From Phycisphaeraceae bacterium (GTDB lineage Bacteria > Planctomycetota > Phycisphaerae > Phycisphaerales > UBA1924), in the NCBI GenBank assembly GCA_020639215.1, contig JACKHA010000018.1, positions 1 to 34,487 on the forward strand: a stretch of DNA of 34,487 nt, in the 5' to 3' direction. Below the pieces are notes generated by a model that saw nothing but the letters and a program-made list of their open reading frames with translations, was not told the DNA's origin and searched no databases. Both the position numbers and the translations under genes were made by a program. Below are positions 23,751 through 30,080 of this stretch, piece by piece; position 1 is the stretch's first letter; each line of letters begins with the position of its first letter.

Positions 23751-24848
23751 ATGCCCACCACCACCCCGCCCGCCCCCACCACCAACCACGCGGCCCCGCC
23801 CTCCACCCCGACCGCCCACCGCCAAACGCCCCCTGCCTCCCCCCCGAGTGCCCAGTGCCCAATGCCTAGTGCCCTCTTGGATCCCACTTCCCCCGCTTTC
23901 GCCGCTCTCCTCGAAGACTACCTCCAACCCGCCATCTCCCTCCCCACCGTCGCCGCCTGCGCCGCCCTCACCCTCCCCCAACTCCTCGACTGGGCCGAGC
24001 ACCCCACCGTCGCCCACTACCTCACCCGCCTCCGCGCCCTCCACCAATCCCGCCTCGAAACCGCGGCCCTCCAATCCGCCCCCGACGCCCTCGCCCGCCT
24101 CCACCAACTCCTCTACGACACCCCACCCGAAACCGCCCGCCGCGCCGCCAACGCCATCATCGCCCACACAAAACGCCCCAAACCCGCGGCCGCCGCGTCC
24201 CCTCCCCCGCGTGCGGGGGAGGTGCCCGCAAGGCCCACCCTCAAATCAAGCGACGCGGGCGGAGGGGGCAATCGCCTCCCCACCTCAAAAACGCGCAACC
24301 ACCCCGCCACCCCAGCGTTCCACCGCACCCGCCCCTCAGCCCCCTCTCACACCACAACATCAACAACCCCCGCCGCTCCAAGCACACACGACACCACGCC
24401 GTTGAGCGTGAAGAACGCCATCTCCAGCCCACGCTCCCCGCGCCGCGCCAGCACGACATGCTCCAGAGCAAGCACGCCGAGCACCACGACCACCGCGGCC
24501 CCGAACACCAATCCGAAACGCGGCTCGCTCACCCAGGCCATGACCAGCGCCGCCGCCGCAAACACATGCAGCCCGCGCGCCGCCCACGCTGCCCCGCGCC
24601 ATCCCAGCCTCGCCGGCACGCTCCGCAGCCCCGCCGACCGATCGAACTCGATGTCCTGCAGCGCGTACACAACGTCAAACCCGGCGACCCACAGCAGCAC
24701 CATCGCGCCCAGCCACCACAGCGCGGCGCTCCCGACGCCCACCAACGACCCCGCCTCGATCGCCACCGCCGCCGCCAATGGGCTCGCCGCCAGAGCCCCG
24801 CCCAGGAACACATGGCACAGCAGCGTGAACCGCTTGGTCAGCGAGTAG
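23751..24848 (+). CDS. C-rich ORF with a helical core; 3' end runs antisense into the UbiA-type gene
   Basis: The open frame gives 365 residues, but only residues about 40-155 look like a folded protein: 'PAFAALLEDYLQPAISLPTVAACAALTLPQLLDWAEHP' and 'LARLHQLLYDTPPETARRAANAIIAHTKR', a helix-rich stretch with a possible helix-turn-helix. The first 40 residues are Pro/Thr/Ala low-complexity. After residue about 155 the frame crosses a perfect hairpin repeat (24201-24222), then continues for 500 nt antisense to the prenyltransferase gene, which cannot easily be coding on both strands. The natural stop was probably lost when the repeat inserted, or the real end is near 24240-24346. The DNA is strikingly C-rich and G-poor on this strand. 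A truncated gene, a recent import or a non-coding stretch are all possible. Confidence 0.4.
   Translation: MPTTTPPAPTTNHAAPPSTPTAHRQTPPASPPSAQCPMPSALLDPTSPAFAALLEDYLQPAISLPTVAACAALTLPQLLDWAEHPTVAHYLTRLRALHQSRLETAALQSAPDALARLHQLLYDTPPETARRAANAIIAHTKRPKPAAAASPPPRAGEVPARPTLKSSDAGGGGNRLPTSKTRNHPATPAFHRTRPSAPSHTTTSTTPAAPSTHDTTPLSVKNAISSPRSPRRASTTCSRASTPSTTTTAAPNTNPKRGSLTQAMTSAAAANTCSPRAAHAAPRHPSLAGTLRSPADRSNSMSCSAYTTSNPATHSSTIAPSHHSAALPTPTNDPASIATAAANGLAARAPPRNTWHSSVNRLVSE
24201..24222. repeat. Perfect 10-bp hairpin repeat
   Basis: CCTCCCCCGC and GCGGGGGAGG flank a 2-nt loop. It resembles the hairpin at 6253-6273, and the sequence 3' of it (to about 24270) carries a second GC-rich arm. Confidence 0.65.
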
Positions 24849-25312
24849 AACGCGATCCACGCCAGCACGGGCACGCTCAGCACCACGGGCCACCAGTTGG
24901 CAAAGAGCACCCCGAAGAGCCCCGCGCACGCGACGAACAGCGCCGCGCTGCCCGCCGCCAGACCCCACGCCCGCCCGACGCCCAGCGCTCCCGACGCCAC
25001 GGCACGCCCCGCCGTCCGCGGATTCGCCGCGTCGAAGCCCCGATCGACGAGCCGGTTGAACAGCATCGCCCACGTCCGGGCCGCGACCATACACACAACA
25101 ACAAGCCCGAGTTGCCCCGCAAACCGATCCCAGCCCGCCGCCGGATCGCGCGCCAGGAACGCCGCGAGCACCGCGAACGGCAGCGCGAACACAGAGTGCG
25201 CCAGCTTGATGTCACGCGCTGCAAGCACGATCGACCCGAGCCCGCCCGGAGCCCGCGCGGGAACCGATTCGCGCGTCCGCCGCTCCCCCGCTTGGCCCCC
25301 CGCCTGCGTCAT
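24347..25312 (-). CDS. UbiA-family prenyltransferase, MqnP/TIGR01475-like
   Basis: A 321-residue integral membrane enzyme that attaches a polyprenyl chain to an aromatic ring acid during quinone synthesis. About eight helices carry the two Asp-rich motifs of the superfamily: 'FNRLVDRGFDAANPRTAGR' and 'YALQDIEFDRSAGLRSVPARLG', with Mg2+ ligands for the prenyl diphosphate. The NPRTAGR form and the C-terminal 'FFTLNGVVS' are features I associate with the TIGR01475 subgroup, linked to the futalosine menaquinone pathway (MqnP) rather than ubiquinone. No other quinone gene is nearby. The start at 25312 is supported by TACGCT 7 nt upstream; an earlier in-frame start at 25345 would overlap the tag gene. 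Confidence 0.88.
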   Translation of the reverse strand: MTQAGGQAGERRTRESVPARAPGGLGSIVLAARDIKLAHSVFALPFAVLAAFLARDPAAGWDRFAGQLGLVVVCMVAARTWAMLFNRLVDRGFDAANPRTAGRAVASGALGVGRAWGLAAGSAALFVACAGLFGVLFANWWPVVLSVPVLAWIAFYSLTKRFTLLCHVFLGGALAASPLAAAVAIEAGSLVGVGSAALWWLGAMVLLWVAGFDVVYALQDIEFDRSAGLRSVPARLGWRGAAWAARGLHVFAAAALVMAWVSEPRFGLVFGAAVVVVLGVLALEHVVLARRGERGLEMAFFTLNGVVSCVLGAAGVVDVVV

Positions 25313-25319
25313 CGGGCCA

Positions 25320-25329
25320 AGCGTAGACT
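25320..25329. promoter_or_regulatory. Overlapping divergent -10 elements of the UbiA-type and tag genes
   Basis: TAGACT (25324-25329, plus strand) ends 8 nt before the tag ATG. TACGCT (25325-25320, minus strand) ends 7 nt before the prenyltransferase ATG. The two hexamers share the bases at 25324-25325. The start codons are only 25 nt apart. Confidence 0.5.
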
Positions 25330-25337
25330 CGCCCGCC

Positions 25338-25928
25338 ATGCCCAAGACCGCACCAACCGATCCCGCGTCCGCCCGCTGCGACTGGGCGAAGAACGACCCG
25401 GCGATCGCCTACCACGACACCGAGTGGGGCGTGCCCCGCCACGACGACCCGACGCTCTTCGAGTTCCTCGTGCTGGAAGGGGCCCAGGCCGGCCTCTCGT
25501 GGGACACGATCCTCAAGAAGCGCCCCCGCTACCGCGACGTGTTCGCCGGCTGGGACGCCGCCCGCGTCGCCCGCTTCAGCCCGTCCCACATCGACAAGCT
25601 CCTCCGCGATCCCGGCATCGTCCGCCATCGCGGCAAGGTCGAGGGCGCCGTCGCCAACGCCCGCGCGTTTCTCGACGTGCAGCGCGAGTTCGCGACCTTC
25701 GACGACTACATCTGGCGGTTCGTCGATGGGCGCCCGATCATCAACCGCCACAAGCAACTCGCCGACGTGCCCGCCGAGACGCCCGAGTCCATCGCCATGA
25801 GCAAGGACCTCCGCAAACGCGGCTTCACGTTCGTGGGCCCCACCATCTGCTACGCCTACATGCAGGCCGTGGGCATGGTCAACGACCACCTCGTGACGTG
25901 CCCGCGCCACGCCGCCCTGGGCGGATAG
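25338..25928 (+). CDS. tag: DNA-3-methyladenine glycosylase I
   Basis: A 196-residue cytoplasmic base-excision-repair enzyme that removes 3-methyladenine from DNA. The TAG-family signature is complete: 'RCDWA' and 'YHDTEWGVPRHDD' at the N-terminus, 'FEFLVLEGAQAGLSWDTILKKR', 'RHRGKVEGAVANARAF' and 'FTFVGPTICYAYMQAVGMVNDHLVTCPRH'. Zinc ligands are Cys14, His26, His184 and Cys188. Glu29 and the Trp/Tyr residues of the base pocket are present. The length is normal. It is divergent from the prenyltransferase gene with overlapping promoters, and its stop lies 7 nt from the birA stop codon (convergent). Confidence 0.96.
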   Translation: MPKTAPTDPASARCDWAKNDPAIAYHDTEWGVPRHDDPTLFEFLVLEGAQAGLSWDTILKKRPRYRDVFAGWDAARVARFSPSHIDKLLRDPGIVRHRGKVEGAVANARAFLDVQREFATFDDYIWRFVDGRPIINRHKQLADVPAETPESIAMSKDLRKRGFTFVGPTICYAYMQAVGMVNDHLVTCPRHAALGG

Positions 25929-25935
25929 CCGGTAC

Positions 25936-26634
25936 TCAGGCCGATCCCGGTCGGACGCTCGACGCCGACGAACTCGCACCCCCGCCCACGACGCCCCCAG
26001 ACCACGCACGCTCCATGTCGCCCGTGTCCGCCGACATCCACTCGTCCATCGACCTCACCAGCGCACATAGCACGTCGATCCTCGCCGCTTCCGCGCCCAT
26101 CATGGCGAGGCTCGTCGCCGTCTCGCGGATCGGCTCGTCGAAGTCCCCGGAACCCTGCAGCACGTTGAGCCCGATCCCCACGCACGCCAACCCGTCGCGC
26201 TGCTCGACCAGCACACCGGCAAGTTTCCGGTGCCCGCTCGCCACGCCCGCGTCCAGAACCACCACGTCGTTTGGCGCCTTGATCCCCGCACCCGTCGCCC
26301 CGCACGCCCGGCACGCGTCGAGCGCTGCCAGCCCCGCCACCATCGACATCCGCCGGCTCGCCCCGGCGTCGGCTTCCAGCCCGACCACGAACGTTGCGGC
26401 CACACCCAAATCGCCCCGCTGCAACCACGCCCGCCCCTGGCGACCGCGTCCGGTGGTCTGGCGTCCCGCCACGACAATCACGCCCGGGCGTCCGCCCCCC
26501 GCCGCCCGCGCGGCGTCCTGGGTCGAGCCCGTCTCGCGAAGGACGCGGACGCGATCGAACCAGCGCGAGCCGGCGATGGCGGCCTCGATGGCGTCGGCCC
26601 AATGCTCGATCTGGTCCGCCGCGGCGTCTGGCAC
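25936..26634 (-). CDS. birA: Biotin--[acetyl-CoA-carboxylase] ligase (no regulatory domain)
   Basis: A 232-residue enzyme that activates biotin with ATP and joins it to the carboxyl carrier protein of acetyl-CoA carboxylase. Catalytic features: GRGRQGRAW (residues 62-70, biotinoyl-AMP loop), Lys119 in 'IKAPNDVV' (usually KWPNDV), and 'RKLAGVLVEQ' (136-145). There is no N-terminal helix-turn-helix, so it is a monofunctional class I ligase that does not repress transcription. The C-terminal SH3-like domain is short or missing. The start is uncertain: the frame is open to 26808, but that would overlap the next gene by 101 nt. I prefer the GTG at 26634, where family similarity begins. Confidence 0.88.
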   Translation of the reverse strand: MPDAAADQIEHWADAIEAAIAGSRWFDRVRVLRETGSTQDAARAAGGGRPGVIVVAGRQTTGRGRQGRAWLQRGDLGVAATFVVGLEADAGASRRMSMVAGLAALDACRACGATGAGIKAPNDVVVLDAGVASGHRKLAGVLVEQRDGLACVGIGLNVLQGSGDFDEPIRETATSLAMMGAEAARIDVLCALVRSMDEWMSADTGDMERAWSGGVVGGGASSSASSVRPGSA

Positions 26635-26707
26635 ACTGGATCGTGGGCGGGCACACGCGCGGGTCAAGTCGGGCGAGTCCCGCCCGAGACGCCTCGGCAC
26701 ACCACGT

Positions 26708-27172
26708 TCACCTCGGCGAGACGTCCTGCGGCCACGAGCCGGGGCGGACCCCGATCGGGGCTTCAACCCGCTCACCCCGGAGCCGGGCCGAGGAATCCTG
26801 CGGCCCACCGATCCGCTCCAGCACCGCCGGGTCCTCCACGCCGGGGCGGAGGTTCCAGAACGTCGGCTCCTCGTCGAAACGCACCGCCGGCGGGGGCGGC
26901 GGGGCCGGCTCGGGCTTCGGCACGCTCAGCGCGAGGATCACGATCAGAGCCGCGACGCCGAGCCCGCCGATCACCGCCCCGCTCCACACCCCGATGATCG
27001 ACAGCCGCCGGGCCGCCACGGCCCGCATGAACGCGTCCGGGGCGCCCGCCCCACCCGCGGCAGCGGGGAGCGGTGCAAAGACGGGAGCGCCGCCCGCGCC
27101 CACCTCGCCGCCGCCGAGCGCCCGCCCGAACGAGTCCAGGCGCGCTTCCAGTGTGCCGGGTCGATCACCCAT
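26708..27172 (-). CDS. One-helix membrane protein, candidate sigma-factor partner
   Basis: A 154-residue protein of unknown function. The N-terminal half is Gly/Ala-rich and soluble. A single transmembrane helix spans residues about 61-83 ('VWSGAVIGGLGVAALIVILAL'), then comes a Pro-rich linker and a polar C-terminal region of about 60 residues that should lie outside the cytoplasm. Its start overlaps the end of the ECF sigma gene by 8 nt, the arrangement typical of a sigma/anti-sigma pair, and the topology (N-in, C-out) fits an anti-sigma factor. However, I see no recognisable zinc-binding anti-sigma motif (HxxxCxxC), so the role is only suggested by context. Confidence 0.65.
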   Translation of the reverse strand: MGDRPGTLEARLDSFGRALGGGEVGAGGAPVFAPLPAAAGGAGAPDAFMRAVAARRLSIIGVWSGAVIGGLGVAALIVILALSVPKPEPAPPPPPAVRFDEEPTFWNLRPGVEDPAVLERIGGPQDSSARLRGERVEAPIGVRPGSWPQDVSPR

Positions 27173-27812
27173 GGGACACCTCCGTTGCGGGCGTCGCCCC
27201 GCGCCGATCCGATGCCGGGGCGACGGCGATCGTGGTGCTTTCTGGCGCAGCCTGCTTCCGCAGCGCCCGTTCGAGCAGCCCCATCGCCGCGCGATACCGC
27301 GACGCCGCGGTGTTCCGATTGGTCTGCGTGGCCAGCGCGATCTGCTCGAACGTCAGCCCCCCGACGTGCTTGAGCAGCACCACGTCGCGCATGTCGGGCA
27401 TCAGGCTCCGGAGGGCGGCGTGCAGGGCCGCGTCGTGGGCGGTGGCGTCGTACGTGTCGCGCGAGCCCGCGATCGCGCCGCCCGGAGCGCTGTCGCCCGC
27501 GCCCCGCGAACGGGACCGTTTCCCGAGGCGCTCGCGCTCCCGCTTCCCGGCGCGCCGCTCGTTGAACGCGATGTTGCGGGCGACCTGGAACAGCCACGCC
27601 GCACCGTCCTCAACGTCCCGCAGGCGAGCCACGCTCGTTTCGAGGATGCGGCAGAACGTCTGCTGCACCACGTCGTCGGCGTCCACCGGCCCGCCCGGCG
27701 CCAACGCCAACAGGAATGCGCGGAGTCGCCCCGCGTGGCGGGCCCACAGCTCGCGGGCGGCGGCGTCGCTGCCCCGGGCGATCGACACGAGCAGGTCGCG
27801 GTCCGTCGCCAT
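27165..27812 (-). CDS. ECF-type RNA polymerase sigma factor
   Basis: A 215-residue alternative sigma factor. Region 2 spans residues about 20-90 ('ELWARHAGRLRAFLLAL', 'DADDVVQQTFCRILET', 'WLFQVARNIAFNERRA'), with the promoter-melting and -10 binding helices. Region 4 (about 125-185, 'MPDMRDVVLLKHVGGLTFEQIALATQTNRNTAASRYRAAM') has the helix-turn-helix that reads the -35. An Arg/Lys/Gly-rich linker separates them. The last 25 residues are non-conserved. TAGAGT lies 9 nt before the ATG, together with a GAGGAG run 3 nt upstream. The downstream one-helix membrane protein gene overlaps by 8 nt and is the likely regulator. It resembles the RpoE-like groups common in planctomycetes. Confidence 0.92.
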   Translation of the reverse strand: MATDRDLLVSIARGSDAAARELWARHAGRLRAFLLALAPGGPVDADDVVQQTFCRILETSVARLRDVEDGAAWLFQVARNIAFNERRAGKRERERLGKRSRSRGAGDSAPGGAIAGSRDTYDATAHDAALHAALRSLMPDMRDVVLLKHVGGLTFEQIALATQTNRNTAASRYRAAMGLLERALRKQAAPESTTIAVAPASDRRGATPATEVSHG

Positions 27813-27821
27813 CGACTCCTC

Positions 27822-27827
27822 ACTCTA
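27822..27827 (-). promoter_or_regulatory. Putative -10 (TAGAGT) of the ECF sigma operon
   Basis: On the minus strand TAGAGT ends 9 nt before the ATG at 27812, close to leaderless spacing. Confidence 0.4.
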
Positions 27828-27865
27828 CCAGCAACCGGCGGGATTCCGACCGAGGATTGACGAGG

Positions 27866-27897
27866 AAGGCACCAAGGCACGAGGCATCGAGGCATCC
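27866..27897. repeat. Four imperfect 8-bp tandem units
   Basis: AAGGCACC, AAGGCACG, AGGCATCG and AGGCATCC follow one another in the spacer between the sigma gene start and the end of the next minus-strand gene. Confidence 0.6.
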
Positions 27898-27933
27898 AGC
27901 CCGAGCATCCGCGGTGGTCACGCGCGTCGGGCG

Positions 27934-29064
27934 TCAGTTTGACGGGGCCAGTTGCTCCTGCATCAGTTCCCGCCGGCTCGTCTCCAGGTGGGCCCGCCCG
28001 CGATCGTCCGCCTCGCGGACCTTGGCCAGCGAGGGCACAAGGAACTGCGCGAACCGCCCGTACCGCCCCTGCGGGATCGTCTCGCCCAGCAGGCCCGTCC
28101 GCTCGACCGCGTCACGCTCGTTCCACACCGCGAGCACGTCGTCGTAGTACCCGCGGCACAGCAGCAGGTCCGCAACCACTTCCTCGTCCGACATCCGGCG
28201 CAGACGCTCCAGCTCCCCGGCGTCGTTGCCCTCGCCCAGCGCGAAGAACTGGTCCAGCTGCTCCCTGAGGCGCCCCTGGCGGGCCATCTCGGCCAGCCAC
28301 GCGGTGAGCCACTGGCCCTCGTTGCGGACCGCCGCCCTGATCGCGAACGGGTCCTGCCCGTCGTAGGCCTCGATGGCCGCCAGCAGGCGGTCGCGCTGCT
28401 CGGCGGTGATGGCGACCTGCCCGAGCAGGAACGAGGACTGATCGGCGGTGAGCGAGGAGATGGCCACGGACACCAGGCTGCTGATCAGCACGCCGTCCAC
28501 GCGGGCGTGGCGGGCCAGGGCGTGCATCGCGACGAGGCGATCGACCGCGCCGTCCAGGTCGCCCTCGGCGACGCAGCGGCGCACGTCCACCGCCAGCAGG
28601 CGGGCCCCGTTGCGCAGCGGGCCCAGGTGCGGCAGCAGCGCGCCGATGCCGTCCTCGTAGTCCACCTCCCAGTCGCAGCCCTCGACCTCGGCCGCCTTGA
28701 GCAGCGCGCCGATGACGCCGCTGGCGTGCCCGATGGCCGTCGTTTCCGCTTCGGTCAGGGCGTAGTCGCCCTGGCCCGGCGTCCGCAGCATCGCCGACCA
28801 ATCGGTGCCCTTGAGCTCGTCGTCGGTGGCGGCCAGCATGAAGGCCCGCCAGTAGACCGGGGCCGCGTTCTCCTTCACCGGCCAGACCATCGGCCCCTCG
28901 AGCGGCGCGTCGCCCACAAGGCTGACATAGGACCCCGGCACGCTCCTGGCGTCTCCCCGGGGCGAGTCGCCGGTCGGCTGGGTGGTCTGGGCCGAGGCCG
29001 AGCCGGCGAGCAGGGCCAGGGCGGCGGCGAGGGTTCCGGGCGTGGTGCGGCGGCGGTGGTTCAT
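27934..29064 (-). CDS. Exported helical protein, unknown function
   Basis: A 376-residue protein with a signal peptide (residues 1 to about 25, ending SASAQ) and a long, mostly alpha-helical body rich in Asp, Glu, Leu and Ala. It has recurring helix patterns ('GALLKAAEVEGCDWEVDYEDGIGALLPHLGPLRNGARLL', 'VDRLVAMHALARHARVDGVLISSLVSVAI') that recall uncharacterised periplasmic proteins of planctomycetes with a conserved CDW segment. I do not recognise a catalytic motif. The ATG at 29064 has AAGGAA 6 nt upstream; the frame extends 27 codons earlier without support. It is divergent from the IYD-like gene across 176 nt in which I see no gene. Confidence 0.72.
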   Translation of the reverse strand: MNHRRRTTPGTLAAALALLAGSASAQTTQPTGDSPRGDARSVPGSYVSLVGDAPLEGPMVWPVKENAAPVYWRAFMLAATDDELKGTDWSAMLRTPGQGDYALTEAETTAIGHASGVIGALLKAAEVEGCDWEVDYEDGIGALLPHLGPLRNGARLLAVDVRRCVAEGDLDGAVDRLVAMHALARHARVDGVLISSLVSVAISSLTADQSSFLLGQVAITAEQRDRLLAAIEAYDGQDPFAIRAAVRNEGQWLTAWLAEMARQGRLREQLDQFFALGEGNDAGELERLRRMSDEEVVADLLLCRGYYDDVLAVWNERDAVERTGLLGETIPQGRYGRFAQFLVPSLAKVREADDRGRAHLETSRRELMQEQLAPSN

Positions 29065-29240
29065 GGCGGGTTCCTTTGGCGGGCGTCCGGGCCCGGCGGT
29101 GGTTAGCGTGCGGCACTCGGGGGGTCGGACAGGCGCGGCCCCCACTGGAACGACACCGGCGAGGGGGGAATATGTGGGCGGTCGGCGGATTTGTTCCCGA
29201 CCATCCTTCCGCCCAGAACCCTCGAACAGGGAGGCGTCGC

Positions 29241-29897
29241 ATGGCCTTGCCGCCCGACCACATCCCCCTCGAACGCTACGACCCCGGCGTGCCGCCGGAA
29301 GAGGCCGCCCGGCGGTTCCACGACATCGTCCGGCGTCGGCGGACCGTCCGCATGTTCTCCGACCGCCCGGTGGCGCGCGAGGCGATCGAGCAGATCATCG
29401 CCGCCGCTGGGACCGCGCCGTCCGGGGCGAACAAGCAGCCGTGGCGGTTCGTGGCGGTGTCGAACGCGGATCTGAAGCACCGGATCCGCGTGGCCGCGGA
29501 GGAGGAGGAGCGGGAGTTCTACGAGCGTCGGGCCTCGCCCGAGTGGCTGGCGGACCTGGCCCCGTTCGGCACCGACGCGGACAAGGCGTTCCTGGATGTC
29601 GCGCCGTGGCTGATCGTCGTGTTCAAACTCGCCAAGGACGACGACGGCGGGATGACGTACTACACCAACGAGTCGGTGGGGATCGCGGTGGGCCTGCTGC
29701 TGGCGGCGGCCCACCACGCCGGGCTGGCGACGCTGACGCACACGCCCAGCCCGATGGGGTTCCTGTCGAAGGTGCTGGGGCGACCGGACCACGAGCGGGC
29801 GTACCTCCTGATCCCGGTTGGGTACGCGGCGGAGGACGCGGTGGTGCCGGCGATCACGCGGAAGGGGCTGGAGCGGATCGCGGTGTTCCACGAGTGA
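29241..29897 (+). CDS. Iodotyrosine deiodinase-like flavoprotein (nitroreductase fold)
   Basis: A 218-residue FMN-dependent protein of the nitroreductase fold. The FMN-phosphate contacts are visible near the N-terminus (RRRRTVR, 31-37) and 'TAPSGANKQPW' (58-68). Beyond the generic fold, the segment 'EEEEREFYERR' plus 'DADKAFLDVAP', 'YTNESVGIAVGLLLAA' and 'GRPDHERAYLLIPVGYAAEDAVVP' corresponds to the iodotyrosine deiodinase (IYD) subgroup. The three residues that grip the zwitterion of halotyrosine in human IYD (Glu157, Tyr161, Lys182) appear to match Glu90, Tyr94 and Lys115 here. It may therefore reductively dehalogenate halotyrosines, though a related reductase activity is possible. GGAGG lies 6 nt before the ATG. 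There is no signal peptide and the gene stands alone. Confidence 0.88.
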   Translation: MALPPDHIPLERYDPGVPPEEAARRFHDIVRRRRTVRMFSDRPVAREAIEQIIAAAGTAPSGANKQPWRFVAVSNADLKHRIRVAAEEEEREFYERRASPEWLADLAPFGTDADKAFLDVAPWLIVVFKLAKDDDGGMTYYTNESVGIAVGLLLAAAHHAGLATLTHTPSPMGFLSKVLGRPDHERAYLLIPVGYAAEDAVVPAITRKGLERIAVFHE

Positions 29898-29898
29898 G

Positions 29899-29986
29899 GT
29901 GCGCGGGTGGTTGATCCTCCGCGCACGAGCCACGGGGCGCGAGCCCGCGGTTGTGCGATCCTTTCTCACGAGCCGCGCGGCTCGTG
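29899..29986. repeat. Two adjacent hairpins after the IYD-like gene
   Basis: An 8-bp stem (GTGCGCGG at 29899-29906 with CCGCGCAC at 29919-29926) is followed by a perfect 20-bp palindrome at 29967-29986 (CACGAGCCGC and its complement). Neither has a T-tract; they may attenuate or end the plus-strand transcript. Confidence 0.65.
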
Positions 29987-30019
29987 GGTGGGGGCGGGAG
30001 CGGGGTTGGACGGCGCACG

Positions 30020-30052
30020 AAAAAGGCGGCCGATCCTGTTGGATCGGCCGCC
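30020..30052 (-). terminator. Intrinsic terminator of the prepilin-like gene
   Basis: Read on the minus strand, a perfect 12-bp stem (GGCGGCCGATCC with its complement) closes an AACA tetraloop and runs into TTTTT. It lies 28 nt past the stop codon. Confidence 0.92.
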
Positions 30053-30080
30053 CGAGAGTCGCGTTCAGATGCGAGAGCAG

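Noticed and set aside
24458..27373. A 971-codon plus-strand frame across the UbiA-type, tag, birA and following genes
   Set aside because: It crosses four well-supported genes, including genes on the opposite strand, and reads as Arg/Pro/His-rich low complexity.
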